Of a DNA stretch of 64,000 bases, positions 1 through 9,109 are shown one piece after another. Made by a program: the position numbers and the translations under genes. The notes beneath the pieces were generated by a model. The model did no database searches, was not told the DNA's origin, and saw only the letters and a program-made list of their open reading frames with translations. The stretch is from NCBI GenBank assembly GCA_964489705.1, contig CAZAZQ010000011.1:1-64000 (forward strand). The letters are read 5' to 3'. Position 1 is the first letter of the stretch. Each line of letters starts with the position of its first letter. Origin of the DNA: CAZAZQ01 sp964489705 (GTDB lineage Bacteria > Zixibacteria > MSB-5A5 > GN15 > FEB-12).

Positions 1-1379
1 GGGTTGGTGCCGTTTTCATAATGCGGGCAGTAGTACAGCCCGTCAACCTCGACTCTACTCGTCGTCACACGAAGTAGCTTATAAAAATCTAAAAAAATTT
101 GACTGTCGAATGAACTTTCATCATCAAATCTCTCCATCGTCAAAAGAGAGAGAAACCGCTCATTCACCCGTTCCACAGTGTCGATATCGAAGTAGCCGCG
201 CGCCACTCCCGACTGGTTCGACAAAACGACCAGAGCAAAACCGGCGCGCTGTGCCTCCCGCAAAGCTTCCCCCGCACCGGGAAGAAACTCGATTTTTTCT
301 TCATCCGAAAGAAAATGCTTGTCGGCGATAATCGTGCCGTCCCGATCAATGAACAGCGCCTTCCGCCATACTTGCGTTGCACGCATGATTTCTTCCACCG
401 CCTCGAACACCATCTCCGGGGTGATACGCGTCAGGCAGTAGCGTTGCTCGCGCGGACACGGCTTTTTTCCGTGGAGAGAACACGGGCGGCAGGGCTCGTC
501 CACCTGCACCACTTTATCCCACAATCCGCGTGGAGAAAATCCCAGCGCCGGGTGAGTCGGACCGAATACCGCTACCACCGGCGTGCCGACCGCACTGGAA
601 AGATGCGCCACGCCGGAATCGTTGGCAATCGTCATCGACGCGCGGGAAAGCACCGCTGCGAGTTGCTCAATCGGCAAATCGACTATCTCAAAGAAATACC
701 CTCTGGGCATTTCCTCACCCAACCTGACCTTCCCGGCATCAGTCGAGACCACCACCCATGCGATAACGGCGTCAAACTGCTGATGCGCCAGGCGCGCTAC
801 CTCTGCAAAGCGCTCGATGTCCCACTGCTTGGTGGGATGAGCCGCACCGGGAGCGACCACCACCAACGGCTTGCCTTTCGGCAGAGAAGACAAATGGGCG
901 GCCGGATCGAGCGACCGGCGGGGAATGACGGGACGACGGGCAACCACCCGTTTTCCAAGTCGCTCAAGAACGTCGTTGTACAAATCAATCGTATGGGGGA
1001 CTACTTCCGGCAGGCGGTGCGTTTTGACGATGCGGAGCCGCTCCGCTCTCCGCTTGGGGTAGACCAGCTTGGCGTTTGCCGTCACCACCTTCCGCAGTAC
1101 CCACGAGCGGAAATTGCCGTGCAAGTCGGCGATGAGCTCGAAATTGTACCTGTCCAGCTTCAACGCCACCTGCGCCATTTCTCTCGCCGAGGCCGAAGCG
1201 CTCACCGTCACCACCTCGTCGACCCCGTCGAACAGCTCTACCAGCGGACGATACGGCTCCTTGGTGAGAAAGACAAGACGGCGGTCGGGGAAATTGATTT
1301 TGAAATTAAGCACCGTCGCCGATGAGAGGACAATATCCCCCAGCGAGCTCAACCGAACAAGAAGGATAGGCTGTTTCAT
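1..1379 (-). CDS. Heptosyltransferase (GT9) fused to GmhB-type HAD phosphatase, partial
   Basis: One reading frame runs without a stop from an ATG at 1379 through the left edge (about 459 codons seen). Residues ~1-335 are a family 9 glycosyltransferase: N-terminus MKQPILLVRLSSLGDIVLSS, nucleotide-sugar region with VVVAPGAAHPTKQW and NDSGVAHLSSAVGTPVVAVF, as in ADP-heptose:LPS heptosyltransferases. From ~342 a second domain begins, KALFIDRDGTI (nucleophile D345, acid D347), then LSNQSGVARGYFD and DGLYYCPH, which is the D,D-heptose 1,7-bisphosphate phosphatase (GmhB) signature. The frame of both domains is the same and no stop lies between them. It starts 1 nt after the uppP stop, so the two are co-transcribed. 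Role inferred: LPS inner-core heptose synthesis and transfer. The C-terminus is outside the window. Confidence 0.85.
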   Translation of the reverse strand, partial: MKQPILLVRLSSLGDIVLSSATVLNFKINFPDRRLVFLTKEPYRPLVELFDGVDEVVTVSASASAREMAQVALKLDRYNFELIADLHGNFRSWVLRKVVTANAKLVYPKRRAERLRIVKTHRLPEVVPHTIDLYNDVLERLGKRVVARRPVIPRRSLDPAAHLSSLPKGKPLVVVAPGAAHPTKQWDIERFAEVARLAHQQFDAVIAWVVVSTDAGKVRLGEEMPRGYFFEIVDLPIEQLAAVLSRASMTIANDSGVAHLSSAVGTPVVAVFGPTHPALGFSPRGLWDKVVQVDEPCRPCSLHGKKPCPREQRYCLTRITPEMVFEAVEEIMRATQVWRKALFIDRDGTIIADKHFLSDEEKIEFLPGAGEALREAQRAGFALVVLSNQSGVARGYFDIDTVERVNERFLSLLTMERFDDESSFDSQIFLDFYKLLRVTTSRVEVDGLYYCPHYENGTN

Positions 1380-2153
1380 TTACAGGAAAAGATACAAGCC
1401 GAGCGCCCCGGCGGCAAAGCAATAATATGCAAAATAATCGAACTTCCCTCGCTTGATGGCGCTCATGACAAAGTAGACGGCAACCAACCCCAAGACAAAC
1501 GATGAGAGCAAACCGGCGCCGTATTCCCCCATTAAAGCGGGGTCAATGTGCGACAACTCCTTGGCTTTCAGCACCACCGCTCCGAGAATTGCCGGAATCG
1601 ACAGCAGGAACGAAAACTCCGCCGCTTCCGACGGCTCGACACCGAAAATCATGCCGCTGGCGATAGTCGTGCCGGAGCGGGATATTCCCGGCATAATCGC
1701 CAGCGCCTGCCCTATCCCCATAATGACGGTCGCAGCCAGCCCCAATGGCTTTTTCCCCTTTTTGAAGAAGCGGGTCGCCAACAAAATCCCTCCCGTCACC
1801 AGCAACATAAACGAAGTCATAATCGGATCGGAAAATGCCTGCTCAAAGAAATCGTTCAATAACAGTCCCGCTATCCCCGCCGGTACGGTGCCCAAGATGA
1901 GAAACCCGACTATCCGCCGTTCTCGTTTGAGTGAGGAATCGTACAGCGAGCGTATCAGCAAAAGAATCCGCGCCCGGAAGTAAATGAAAACCGCCAGCAG
2001 GGTCCCCAAGTGGAGAACCACTTCGAACGTTATGCCGGATTGCTTGATACCCAGAAGCGCCTGCCCCAGCACCAAATGCCCCGACGAGGAAATGGGTAGA
2101 AACTCCGTTAACCCCTGAAGGGCGCCTAATAAAACCGCATCGAAATATGTCAT
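1380..2153 (-). CDS. uppP: Undecaprenyl-diphosphatase UppP/BacA
   Basis: 257 aa integral membrane protein, usual family length. It dephosphorylates undecaprenyl pyrophosphate to recycle the lipid carrier for peptidoglycan and LPS O-chain synthesis. Both family signatures are visible: the N-terminal stretch LQGLTEFLPISSSGHLVL (residues ~13-30, with the catalytic E) and PGISRSGTTIASGM (~155-168). About seven to eight hydrophobic helices are predicted by eye. The next gene (heptosyltransferase/GmhB) starts directly after its stop, which fits a cell-envelope operon. Confidence 0.95.
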   Translation of the reverse strand: MTYFDAVLLGALQGLTEFLPISSSGHLVLGQALLGIKQSGITFEVVLHLGTLLAVFIYFRARILLLIRSLYDSSLKRERRIVGFLILGTVPAGIAGLLLNDFFEQAFSDPIMTSFMLLVTGGILLATRFFKKGKKPLGLAATVIMGIGQALAIMPGISRSGTTIASGMIFGVEPSEAAEFSFLLSIPAILGAVVLKAKELSHIDPALMGEYGAGLLSSFVLGLVAVYFVMSAIKRGKFDYFAYYCFAAGALGLYLFL

Positions 2154-2159
2154 AGGAAG

Positions 2160-2190
2160 AAAATAAAAAGCCCCGCCAAGCGGGGCTCAA
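2160..2190 (-). terminator. Rho-independent terminator after the OMP gene
   Basis: Perfect 8-bp stem (AGCCCCGC/GCGGGGCT, 2169-2187) with a 3-nt loop. Read on the minus strand it is followed by TTTTTATTT. It lies between the OMP gene stop (2215) and the uppP start (2153), so uppP probably has its own promoter or depends on read-through. Confidence 0.8.
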
Positions 2191-2214
2191 GATTAAAATA
2201 TAAAAACTTCGTGT

Positions 2215-2892
2215 CTACATAGCGCCGAATTCGGCACCAAGAAAGAGACCGTCGTTGCCGTCGAGCTGGAACTCGCCGTAGAGCTTAATCGTCGGTGTTG
2301 CCTGCCACGCCACCCCGGCATTGACACCGAAACGGATTTTGGATTCCGAATCTCCGCCGATGGTTTCCGTCTGCATCGTTATGGGATTGAACCACTCGTA
2401 TGAATCCATTTTGACACTCTCCAGGCGAAGGTTGAAACGCCCGTACGGAGTGATGTCGGAGCCGTTGTTGAGCTTCAAAGGATATGAGCCGATAAACGCC
2501 CCACCCACCTGAAAGACCGACATCATCTCGTAGTCGACGTATTCAGCGAAGCCGCTGAGCGCCATGTCGAACGGCTTGGGGGTAACATCCGACATACTCC
2601 CGAACTGATAGCGCGCATCGGCACCGAACGTGATTTTGGAATCTGCTCCTTCAACGTCAATCATGCCGAGCTTGATTCTGCCGTCAAAGAAATTCGAGAG
2701 CCCGTAATTGAACCAGCCGAAGAAGGAGGTCGCATCCGCAATGCCGATACCGCCGCCAAAAGCGCCTTTGCCTTGTCCGAGGGTTTGAGCGGTGGCAAAA
2801 TTACCGAACGCCGAACCATGCGCGTCATACGCCGAGGCGTTTACTCCCAACATGGCGACCAGCGCCGCCGTCAAAATAAGCATCCGTTTCAT
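2215..2892 (-). CDS. Outer-membrane beta-barrel protein, secreted
   Basis: 225 aa from the ATG at 2892, chosen because AGGAAAGG sits just upstream on the minus strand and because a clean signal peptide follows (MKRMLILTAALVAMLGVNASA). A longer frame to 2967 would put a charged non-signal segment in front. The mature part shows alternating aromatic/hydrophobic and polar residues and many Gly (GGGIGIADATSFFGWFNYGL), as in small barrel porins or OmpA/OmpW-like proteins. It ends in a hydrophobic strand (LFLGAEFGAM) but lacks the classic terminal Phe. I do not recognise a specific substrate. A terminator follows immediately. Confidence 0.6.
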   Translation of the reverse strand: MKRMLILTAALVAMLGVNASAYDAHGSAFGNFATAQTLGQGKGAFGGGIGIADATSFFGWFNYGLSNFFDGRIKLGMIDVEGADSKITFGADARYQFGSMSDVTPKPFDMALSGFAEYVDYEMMSVFQVGGAFIGSYPLKLNNGSDITPYGRFNLRLESVKMDSYEWFNPITMQTETIGGDSESKIRFGVNAGVAWQATPTIKLYGEFQLDGNDGLFLGAEFGAM

Positions 2893-3182
2893 ACGTGTTA
2901 CCTTTCCTTTCTGTCGTGTCGCATTCTTTTTCCTGTCGAACTTATCGTTCCGACCGTCTGTCGTCAACCAAAAAACAAGTCATATCCCCGATTATTTGTT
3001 GACAGCCTCACCGCCATTTTCATTATTTGACCTGTCAGTGAAGGCGGAAAAGACACGGTTCCGCTCAGATTCGAAGGCAAGGAGTAACGGGTTTATCGTC
3101 AGGTACGATAGAGGATGCCCCGGCGGGGATCCTCATCTCCCGAAAAGAAGGAAACGGTTCTCAAAGCTTATAAGGTTTGCTC

Positions 3183-4538
3183 ATGAAAAAAGCAAAAGGT
3201 GGACGTGGTCACTGGGGCACGCAACTTGGTTTCATTTTAGCCGCCGCCGGTTCGGCAATCGGTTTGGGGAACATCTGGAAGTTTCCCTACATTACCGGCG
3301 AGTACGGCGGGGGAGCGTTCGTGTTGGTCTATTTGATGAGCGTGGTGATTGTCGGGCTGCCGCTGATGATTGCCGAGTTCATGATCGGACGGCGCGCCCA
3401 GGAAAACCCGGTCGGCGCCTTTCAAAAACTTCACCATCGGGGCAGCCTGTGGCAAAGCGCCGGCTGGCTGGGGGTCGCCTCCGGTTTCATCATCCTTTCG
3501 TTCTACAGCGTCGTCGCCGGGTGGGCGTTGGCGTACGTCTTCAAAGCTATCGCCGGTTTCAGCGGCACACCGGAGCAAATCCAAGCCCAGTTTACCAACC
3601 TGGTGTTGAGCCCGAAAGATTCCATTTTCTGGCACACCATTTTCATGGCGCTGACTATCGCCATCGTTATCGGCGGGATTCAAAAAGGCATCGAGCGCTG
3701 GTCGAAGATTCTCATGCCCGCTCTGTTCACCATTCTGTTGGGTTTGATGTTCTACGGGCTGTTCTTTACCAAGGGAGGCGGGGAGGCGCTGGCGTTTCTC
3801 TTCAAGCCGGATTTTTCCCGCCTGTCCGCCGAAGCGATTCTTTCCGCCTTGGGACACGCTTTCTTTACCCTTTCCTTGGGGATGGGTGCGATGATTACGT
3901 ACGGCAGCTACATGAAGAAAGACGACAATATCGTCCGCGACGCCGTGACGATTTCCATTCTGGATACGGTCATCGCCTTGATGGCGGGGCTTGCGATTTT
4001 CTCGCTGGTTTTCCATTACGGCATGGAACCGGGGCAAAGCGTGGGATTGATTTTCAAGACCCTGCCCGTGCTTTTTGCCGAGACCGGTCCGATTATTTCT
4101 ATCCCGTTTTTCATTTTGCTTACCTTCGCCGCCCTGACTTCCGCCATCAGCCTCTTGGAAGTGGTCGTCTCCTACTTTATCGACGAACGGGGGTGGAACC
4201 GCACGGTTTCCACCTTGGTCATGGGCGGATTGATTTACATCTTCGGTTACCTTTCCGCCGACGCCAACCTGACGGTGCCGTTCCGGGGAAAACAACAAGG
4301 CTTCTTCGATATCTTCGACTACGTCAGCACCAACTATATGCTTCCCCTCGGGGGGATGCTTACCTGCTTATTCGTGGGGTGGGTAATGAAGAAGAAAGAC
4401 AAAACGGAAGAATTCGGCTCAGCAGGGAAGCTGTACCGAGCGTTTTCTTTCACTCTGCGCTTCATCTCACCGGTGGCGATTTTACTGGTGATGCTGTACG
4501 AGTTGAAGCTGTTGCCGTTCATCGACTACGGCAACTGA
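3183..4538 (+). CDS. Sodium-dependent symporter, SNF/NSS family
   Basis: 451 aa, typical for bacterial neurotransmitter:sodium symporters, which co-import amino acids or amines with Na+. TM1 carries the family signature LAAAGSAIGLGNIWKFPYI, with the unwound Na+/substrate region; about eleven hydrophobic segments follow. TM6-type LSLGMGAMITYGSY and the TM8-type segment LLTFAALTSAISLLEV match the LeuT-like fold. I prefer ATG 3183, 7 nt after AAGG; a TTG at 3177 is an alternative. The gene stands alone with ordinary spacing, so the substrate cannot be inferred from context. Confidence 0.92.
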   Translation: MKKAKGGRGHWGTQLGFILAAAGSAIGLGNIWKFPYITGEYGGGAFVLVYLMSVVIVGLPLMIAEFMIGRRAQENPVGAFQKLHHRGSLWQSAGWLGVASGFIILSFYSVVAGWALAYVFKAIAGFSGTPEQIQAQFTNLVLSPKDSIFWHTIFMALTIAIVIGGIQKGIERWSKILMPALFTILLGLMFYGLFFTKGGGEALAFLFKPDFSRLSAEAILSALGHAFFTLSLGMGAMITYGSYMKKDDNIVRDAVTISILDTVIALMAGLAIFSLVFHYGMEPGQSVGLIFKTLPVLFAETGPIISIPFFILLTFAALTSAISLLEVVVSYFIDERGWNRTVSTLVMGGLIYIFGYLSADANLTVPFRGKQQGFFDIFDYVSTNYMLPLGGMLTCLFVGWVMKKKDKTEEFGSAGKLYRAFSFTLRFISPVAILLVMLYELKLLPFIDYGN

Positions 4539-4979
4539 CCAGCAGAATGGGTATGGAAAGCCTCGAAGGAGACCTGCCGGAAGGAAAGAGCGGCCCCTCT
4601 GTTCCAGACGTTCCCTACAATTAGCTGAATTTCGGGGAGTAGTGGAGTAGACCTGACAGAGAAGAGTACGAAAAGGGCGGCTCAGTTCCAGATCTTTCTT
4701 GCTAAGAGATGCGTTACTTCCTGCCGTACGGCTATAGATTATCAAAGTAAGGAAAAGATTCCTGACTGGTACTCACGCTGCACTTCGAGAACCAGCTCGC
4801 CGAAGACAACTCTTATCGTCCCCACGGTTCGCGAAGTTCGGCAGGCAAGGAGTTTGAGGGAGGGTGATTTTGGCATGGCAAAAAACAAAGAAAAAAGTGG
4901 TATTAATGGAGGAACATTATCCGGTATAAGGGGTTAAAAAGGAAATGAGTTCCGGTGCCGAGAAAGAAAAGGTAGCGAT
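4539..4979. repeat. Gene-free gap with degenerate copies of the dispersed hairpin repeat
   Basis: No credible ORF. At ~4553-4618 the text CTCGAAGGAGACCTGCC ... GTTCCAGACGTTCCCTAC matches the dispersed two-hairpin element seen at 7957, 45349, 57015 and 60991, but with decayed stems. A further decayed half (GTAGACCTGACAGAGAAGAG ... TTCCAGATCTTTC) follows to ~4700. The last ~100 bases hold the leader of the sigma-factor gene; I see no clear promoter boxes. Confidence 0.5.
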
Positions 4980-5597
4980 ATGAAAGAAAAGAACCGCCCC
5001 CTTCCCCGCTCGAAACTCCGCACCGAACGGGCTACCTCACAGCTCATTGCCGAGGTAAAATCCGGACAGCCCGGTGCGTTTACCCGCTTGGTGCATCAGT
5101 TTCGTCCCCAGGTGATTGCCGTTGCCAACCGTTTGGTCAACGACCGGGAAGCAGCCCTCGATATTGCCCAGGATGTCTTTCTCAAATTATCGCGTTCTCT
5201 CGACAGCTTTGACGAGAGTATGAGATTCTCAACCTGGTTGCATCGCATTACCTTCAACGCCTCCGTCGATTACCTCCGGAAACAGAATCGCCACCGTCAC
5301 GATCCCCTTACCGACCTGACCGCCGTGCCGCTGGTTCCGGCAGCCGACCCGGAGCGTTCCTACCACCTCCGCCAGGTCGAGCGGCATATTCGGCTGGCGG
5401 CATCCTCTCTCAACGAGAAACAGCGGGCTGCTTTTTTTCTCCGAGATGTCGAAGGATGCAAGATTGACGACGTCGCCACCATCCTGGAAATGCCGGAAGC
5501 GACCGTCCGGTGGTACCTTCACCGGGCGCGGAAGAAAATCCGGCGCGAGTTGACTCGGAGCTGCCCGCATTTGCTATGCCTGCTGGGTATCGGGTGA
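4980..5597 (+). CDS. ECF-type RNA polymerase sigma factor
   Basis: 205 aa. Residues ~30-100 form sigma region 2 (FTRLVHQFRPQVIAVANRLV, then AALDIAQDVFLKLSRSLDSF and FSTWLHRITFN), and ~140-190 form region 4 with an HTH (LNEKQRAAFFLRDVEGCKID ... MPEATVRWYLHRARKKIRRE). This is the compact two-domain ECF layout. No anti-sigma factor, zinc-finger protein or other cognate regulator lies next to it. The downstream neighbour after 52 nt is a CopA-like ATPase, so co-transcription and a metal-stress role are possible but not shown. Confidence 0.88.
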   Translation: MKEKNRPLPRSKLRTERATSQLIAEVKSGQPGAFTRLVHQFRPQVIAVANRLVNDREAALDIAQDVFLKLSRSLDSFDESMRFSTWLHRITFNASVDYLRKQNRHRHDPLTDLTAVPLVPAADPERSYHLRQVERHIRLAASSLNEKQRAAFFLRDVEGCKIDDVATILEMPEATVRWYLHRARKKIRRELTRSCPHLLCLLGIG

Positions 5598-5649
5598 AAG
5601 GAATTCTTCTTGTTGCCTTGTTACCTTCCACCTGTGTATACATAAGGCT

Positions 5650-7875
5650 ATGGGAAAAACAGCCGAGGTGAATCTCCGGATAAACGGGATGCACTGTGCC
5701 GGGTGCGTCCACACGATTGAACAGGGCGTATCCCACCTGCCGGGGGTGCTCGAGTGCACCATCAATCTGGCAATGAAGTCAGCCGTGGTGCGTTTCGATC
5801 CCCGACAGACAAACGAAAAAAGTATTCTCGGCAAGATAAAAGAGCTGGGCTATGACGCCGCCGTCGGAATGCCCGACATTCTGAGCGCAAACGAAAAGGA
5901 AGAAGCCGCCGCCCGCCGACGATTTCTCCTTTCCGTGGTTTTGGCGCTCCCGCTCATGGTCGTAACGATGGGAGAGATGGTGGCGGGCGTCGAGCTTTTC
6001 CCTCCTCCCTGGAGCGGGATTATTCAAGCGGTCTTGGCGGGCATGATTTTGTTCGGCACCGGCGGAAATATCCTTGCCGATGCCGCCCATCAAGCGCGCC
6101 GTTTTCACGCCAATATGAACACCCTCATTGCGATGGGTTCTCTCGCCGCTTTCGGATGGAGTGTGTATGCTCTGGGCATAACGATTTTTACTGACCGCCC
6201 CGAACCGCTCTATTTTGATTCCGCCGGAATGATTGTCACGCTCATTTTGTTTGGACGCTTTTTGGAAGCGCGGGCTCGCGGCAAAGCCGGTGAAGCAATC
6301 CGAGCGCTCTTTCGCCTGCGACCGAAAACGACAACCGCTCTCATCGAAGGAACGGAAGTCGAAATCGACGTGGACAGTGTTCAACCCGGCATGGTACTGC
6401 GGGTCAAACCGGGTGAGCGGATACCCGCCGACGGGATAGTGACGGAGGGCAGACCGTTCGTCGATGAGTCTATGCTGACCGGCGAGGCGATGCCGGTCGA
6501 GAAAAAAGAAGGGGAAAAAGTCATCGGCGGCTCGCTGAACGGCAACGTTCCTTTTACCTTCCGCGTGACGGCAAGCGGAGACGAGACCGTTCTGGCGACG
6601 ATTATCCGTATGGTCACCGAGGCACAGAGCAAAAAAGCGCCGGTGCAGAATCTGGCAGACCGAGTGGCCGCAGTGTTTGTCCCTATTGTCATGGGGCTGG
6701 CGGCTCTCACGTTGGTCGGCTGGTTGCTCTTCGACGCCGACAATCCGGTAATGGTGAAAAGCGTCATCTCCGTTCTCATCATTGCCTGCCCCTGCGCTTT
6801 AGGTTTGGCGACGCCGACCGCGGTGCTGGCGGGAACGGGACGAGCCGCCAAGGAAGGTATCATCATCCGGGGCGGAGATATCGTCGAGTGCTTGACGAAA
6901 GTGGATGCCGTCATTTTCGACAAGACCGGCACGCTCACCTACGGCAAGTTGACGGTGGTGGACGTGAAGACGTTCGGAAGGCTCAAGGAGCCGGAGTTGA
7001 TCGGGGTAGTGGCGTCGATAGAGCGGCATTCGGAACATCCTTTGGCGCAAGCGGTGGTGGAGTATCAAGAAAGCCACTTGATAAAGACCGTCCCGGTGAA
7101 AAACATCGCCGCCAAACCGGGTTTCGGCATGGAAGCGGAATGGGACGGACGGCGGGTGCTCATCGGTAACAAGGCACTGATTGAACAGGAAGGAATCGCC
7201 TTCGGTAACGCCCTTGCCCTTGCGGAAGAAGAAATGAGCATGGGACGGACGGTCGTCTACGTCGCGGTGGAGCTTGAGCTGGTCGGATTGATTGCTATTG
7301 CCGACAAACTCCGCTCCGATGCGAAAGAAGTCGTCACGGCGCTGAAACGCCGGATGAAGAAAGTCACCATGCTCTCCGGCGACACCCGTCAGACGGCACG
7401 CGGCGTGGCGCACTCGGTCGGCTTGGATGATTTCGAAGCCGGGATTCTCCCCGACCAGAAACAAATCATCGTCGACTCATACCGGAAAGCGGGCTTTTGT
7501 GTCGCCATGGTCGGAGACGGTATCAACGATGCTCCGGCACTGGCGGTTGCCGATGTCGGCATCGCCGTCGGCAGCGGGACCGACGTCGCCATGGAAACCG
7601 CCGACGTCATTTTGGTACGGCGGGAACTCTCGGCGCTGTTACGTCTGTTCGACGTAAGCTCCGCCACTTTGAAGGTGATAAAGCAAAACCTCTTCTGGGC
7701 GTTTTTCTACAACGTGGTGGCGATACCGATTGCGGCGGGGGTATTTTATCCCGTCTGGGGATGGACTCTTTCCCCGATTATCGCTGCGGGAGCCATGGCG
7801 TTTTCTTCCCTTTTCGTGGTGAGCAACTCCCTCCGCCTTACCCGCCTACCACTCGGCTTCCGCGAAGAGGAATAA
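5650..7875 (+). CDS. copA: Copper-type P1B ATPase (CopA-like)
   Basis: 741 aa inner-membrane ATPase that exports Cu+ (or Ag+) from the cytoplasm. One N-terminal HMA domain has GMHCAGC (Cys16, Cys19). After several TM helices come the actuator loop (MLTGEAMPVEKK), the intramembrane metal motif CPC (380-382, ACPCALGLATPTA), the phosphorylation site DKTGT (D424), the HP motif in ERHSEHPLA, and the hinge GDGINDAP (623-). CPC plus a single GMxCxxC HMA domain is the P1B-1 pattern. It follows an ECF sigma factor. The Shine-Dalgarno is weak (AAGG very close to the ATG), but no better start exists. Confidence 0.93.
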   Translation: MGKTAEVNLRINGMHCAGCVHTIEQGVSHLPGVLECTINLAMKSAVVRFDPRQTNEKSILGKIKELGYDAAVGMPDILSANEKEEAAARRRFLLSVVLALPLMVVTMGEMVAGVELFPPPWSGIIQAVLAGMILFGTGGNILADAAHQARRFHANMNTLIAMGSLAAFGWSVYALGITIFTDRPEPLYFDSAGMIVTLILFGRFLEARARGKAGEAIRALFRLRPKTTTALIEGTEVEIDVDSVQPGMVLRVKPGERIPADGIVTEGRPFVDESMLTGEAMPVEKKEGEKVIGGSLNGNVPFTFRVTASGDETVLATIIRMVTEAQSKKAPVQNLADRVAAVFVPIVMGLAALTLVGWLLFDADNPVMVKSVISVLIIACPCALGLATPTAVLAGTGRAAKEGIIIRGGDIVECLTKVDAVIFDKTGTLTYGKLTVVDVKTFGRLKEPELIGVVASIERHSEHPLAQAVVEYQESHLIKTVPVKNIAAKPGFGMEAEWDGRRVLIGNKALIEQEGIAFGNALALAEEEMSMGRTVVYVAVELELVGLIAIADKLRSDAKEVVTALKRRMKKVTMLSGDTRQTARGVAHSVGLDDFEAGILPDQKQIIVDSYRKAGFCVAMVGDGINDAPALAVADVGIAVGSGTDVAMETADVILVRRELSALLRLFDVSSATLKVIKQNLFWAFFYNVVAIPIAAGVFYPVWGWTLSPIIAAGAMAFSSLFVVSNSLRLTRLPLGFREEE

Positions 7876-7956
7876 AAACGAGCAAACTTCAGCTCGATCG
7901 AGAATCTTTTCCCAACCGTCCCTCTCAAAGGAAAGATGGATAACCATCAGGAGATC

Positions 7957-8020
7957 ATGGTCTGAAAGAGATCTGCTATCTTCTTAACCATTGGCAGGTC
8001 TCTTTCGAGACCTTCCCTAC
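7957..8020. repeat. Dispersed two-hairpin intergenic repeat, copy
   Basis: Two adjacent hairpins: a decayed GGTCT...AGATC stem, then GGTCTCTTTCGAGACC with a tetraloop, ending CTTCCCTAC. The same layout recurs at 45349-45420 (same orientation) and 57015-57087 and 60991-61061 (opposite orientation). It lies downstream of the copA stop; it has no poly-T tail, so a simple terminator is unlikely. Confidence 0.65.
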
Positions 8021-8075
8021 TTTTCTGTTGCCTATCTCCTCGGTCTATTTTGTTACCTATCTGACAGGTTCATAC

Positions 8076-8185
8076 CCTATAAAAACCCACCGCAAGCGGT
8101 GGGGCACCCCAAAAGAGCATATAAATGTTTTCCCCGCGCGGTCGGGAATCCGTTCCCGACACCCTAAGGGTGACTTATTACCTCG
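8076..8185. repeat. Second intergenic repeat element, inverted copy of 55290-55384
   Basis: Contains the hairpin CCCACCGCAAGCGGTGGGG, then CACCCCAAAA, a GTCGGGAATCCGTTCCCGAC hairpin and CACCCTAAGGGTGACTTA. The reverse complement of this stretch matches 55290-55384 nearly throughout, with a short extra segment here (~8105-8125). Non-coding. Confidence 0.7.
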
Positions 8186-8297
8186 CGGTAGTTTTAGTAG
8201 GGCTTGGTCTGGGACAAGCTTGCCGCTTCGTTAATTGACGGGTAGACGGGGACAAACCACCACTTGCGGAGATGCGACAAATTTCTTACTTTTGGGT

Positions 8298-8303
8298 TAT
8301 AAT
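8298..8303 (+). promoter_or_regulatory. Likely -10 box of the yebC promoter
   Basis: TATAAT in the context GGGTTATAATAGAACAT, 55 nt before the yebC ATG. The matching -35 is poor (GCGACA about 18 nt upstream), so this rests on the -10 alone. Confidence 0.4.
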
Positions 8304-8357
8304 AGAACATAAGGAAAGAAAAGGCGTTTTTTTCAAAATATAGAGGAGATTTCCCTC

Positions 8358-9107
8358 ATGTCAGGTCACTCAAAATGGGCAACCATCAAGCGAAAGAAAG
8401 GAAAAGCCGACGCCGAGCGCGGTCGGATTTTCACCCGGCATATCAAAGAAATAACGATCGCCGCCCGTGACGGGGGCGGCAACCCGGAAGCAAACCCCCG
8501 CCTGCGGACCGCCATCGCCGCCGCCAAGGCGGTGAATATGCCGGCGGACAACATCAAGCGCGCCATCCAGAAAGGAACCGGCGAGCTGCCGGGGGTGAAC
8601 TATGAGTCCATCACTTACGAAGGGTACGGTCCCGGCGGGGTAGCACTCTACATCGAAGTGATGACCGACAACAAAAACCGTACCGTCGCCGAAATCCGTC
8701 ATATTCTCTCCAAGTACGGCGGCAACTTGGGCGCCAACGGCTGTGTGGCATGGATGTTCGACAAAAAGGGCGTCATCACGGTGGAGCTCGATGCGGTGGA
8801 TGAAGACACGTTGATGGAAGTGGCGATGGAAGCGGGAGCGGAAGATATTACCACCGAATCCGGCTCATACGAGGTCATCACGCCTCCCGAAGAAATCGAC
8901 GCCGTCCGGACCGCTATCGAAGCTAAAGGTATTCCCATGGTCTCCGCCGAGGTGGTCATGCGCCCCAAAAACTCGGTGAAATTGGAGAAGGAATCGCAGG
9001 CGAGCTCCATGCTGAAAATGTATGAAATGCTGGAAGAGTGTGACGACGTTCAAAAGGTATACGCCAACTTCGATATCGACGAAGAACTGTTGGAGAAGCT
9101 GACGTAG
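8358..9107 (+). CDS. yebC: YebC/PmpR family protein (TACO1-like)
   Basis: 249 aa, standard length. Opens with the family hallmark MSGHSKWATIKRKKGKAD and continues with GRIFTRHIKEI and GYGPGGVALYIEVMTDNKNR. Members bind DNA as regulators or act on ribosomes stalled at proline stretches. Strong SD (GAGGAG, 8342-8347) before the ATG. Two bases separate its stop from the HAD gene, so they form a translational pair, presumably read from the TATAAT at 8298. Confidence 0.95.
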   Translation: MSGHSKWATIKRKKGKADAERGRIFTRHIKEITIAARDGGGNPEANPRLRTAIAAAKAVNMPADNIKRAIQKGTGELPGVNYESITYEGYGPGGVALYIEVMTDNKNRTVAEIRHILSKYGGNLGANGCVAWMFDKKGVITVELDAVDEDTLMEVAMEAGAEDITTESGSYEVITPPEEIDAVRTAIEAKGIPMVSAEVVMRPKNSVKLEKESQASSMLKMYEMLEECDDVQKVYANFDIDEELLEKLT

Positions 9108-9109
9108 GC

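Noticed and set aside
315..1325. 336-aa plus-strand frame
   Set aside because: Antisense shadow of the heptosyltransferase/GmhB gene.
2792..4624. 610-aa plus-strand frame
   Set aside because: Shadow of the SNF symporter in another frame; Arg/His-rich and without family resemblance.
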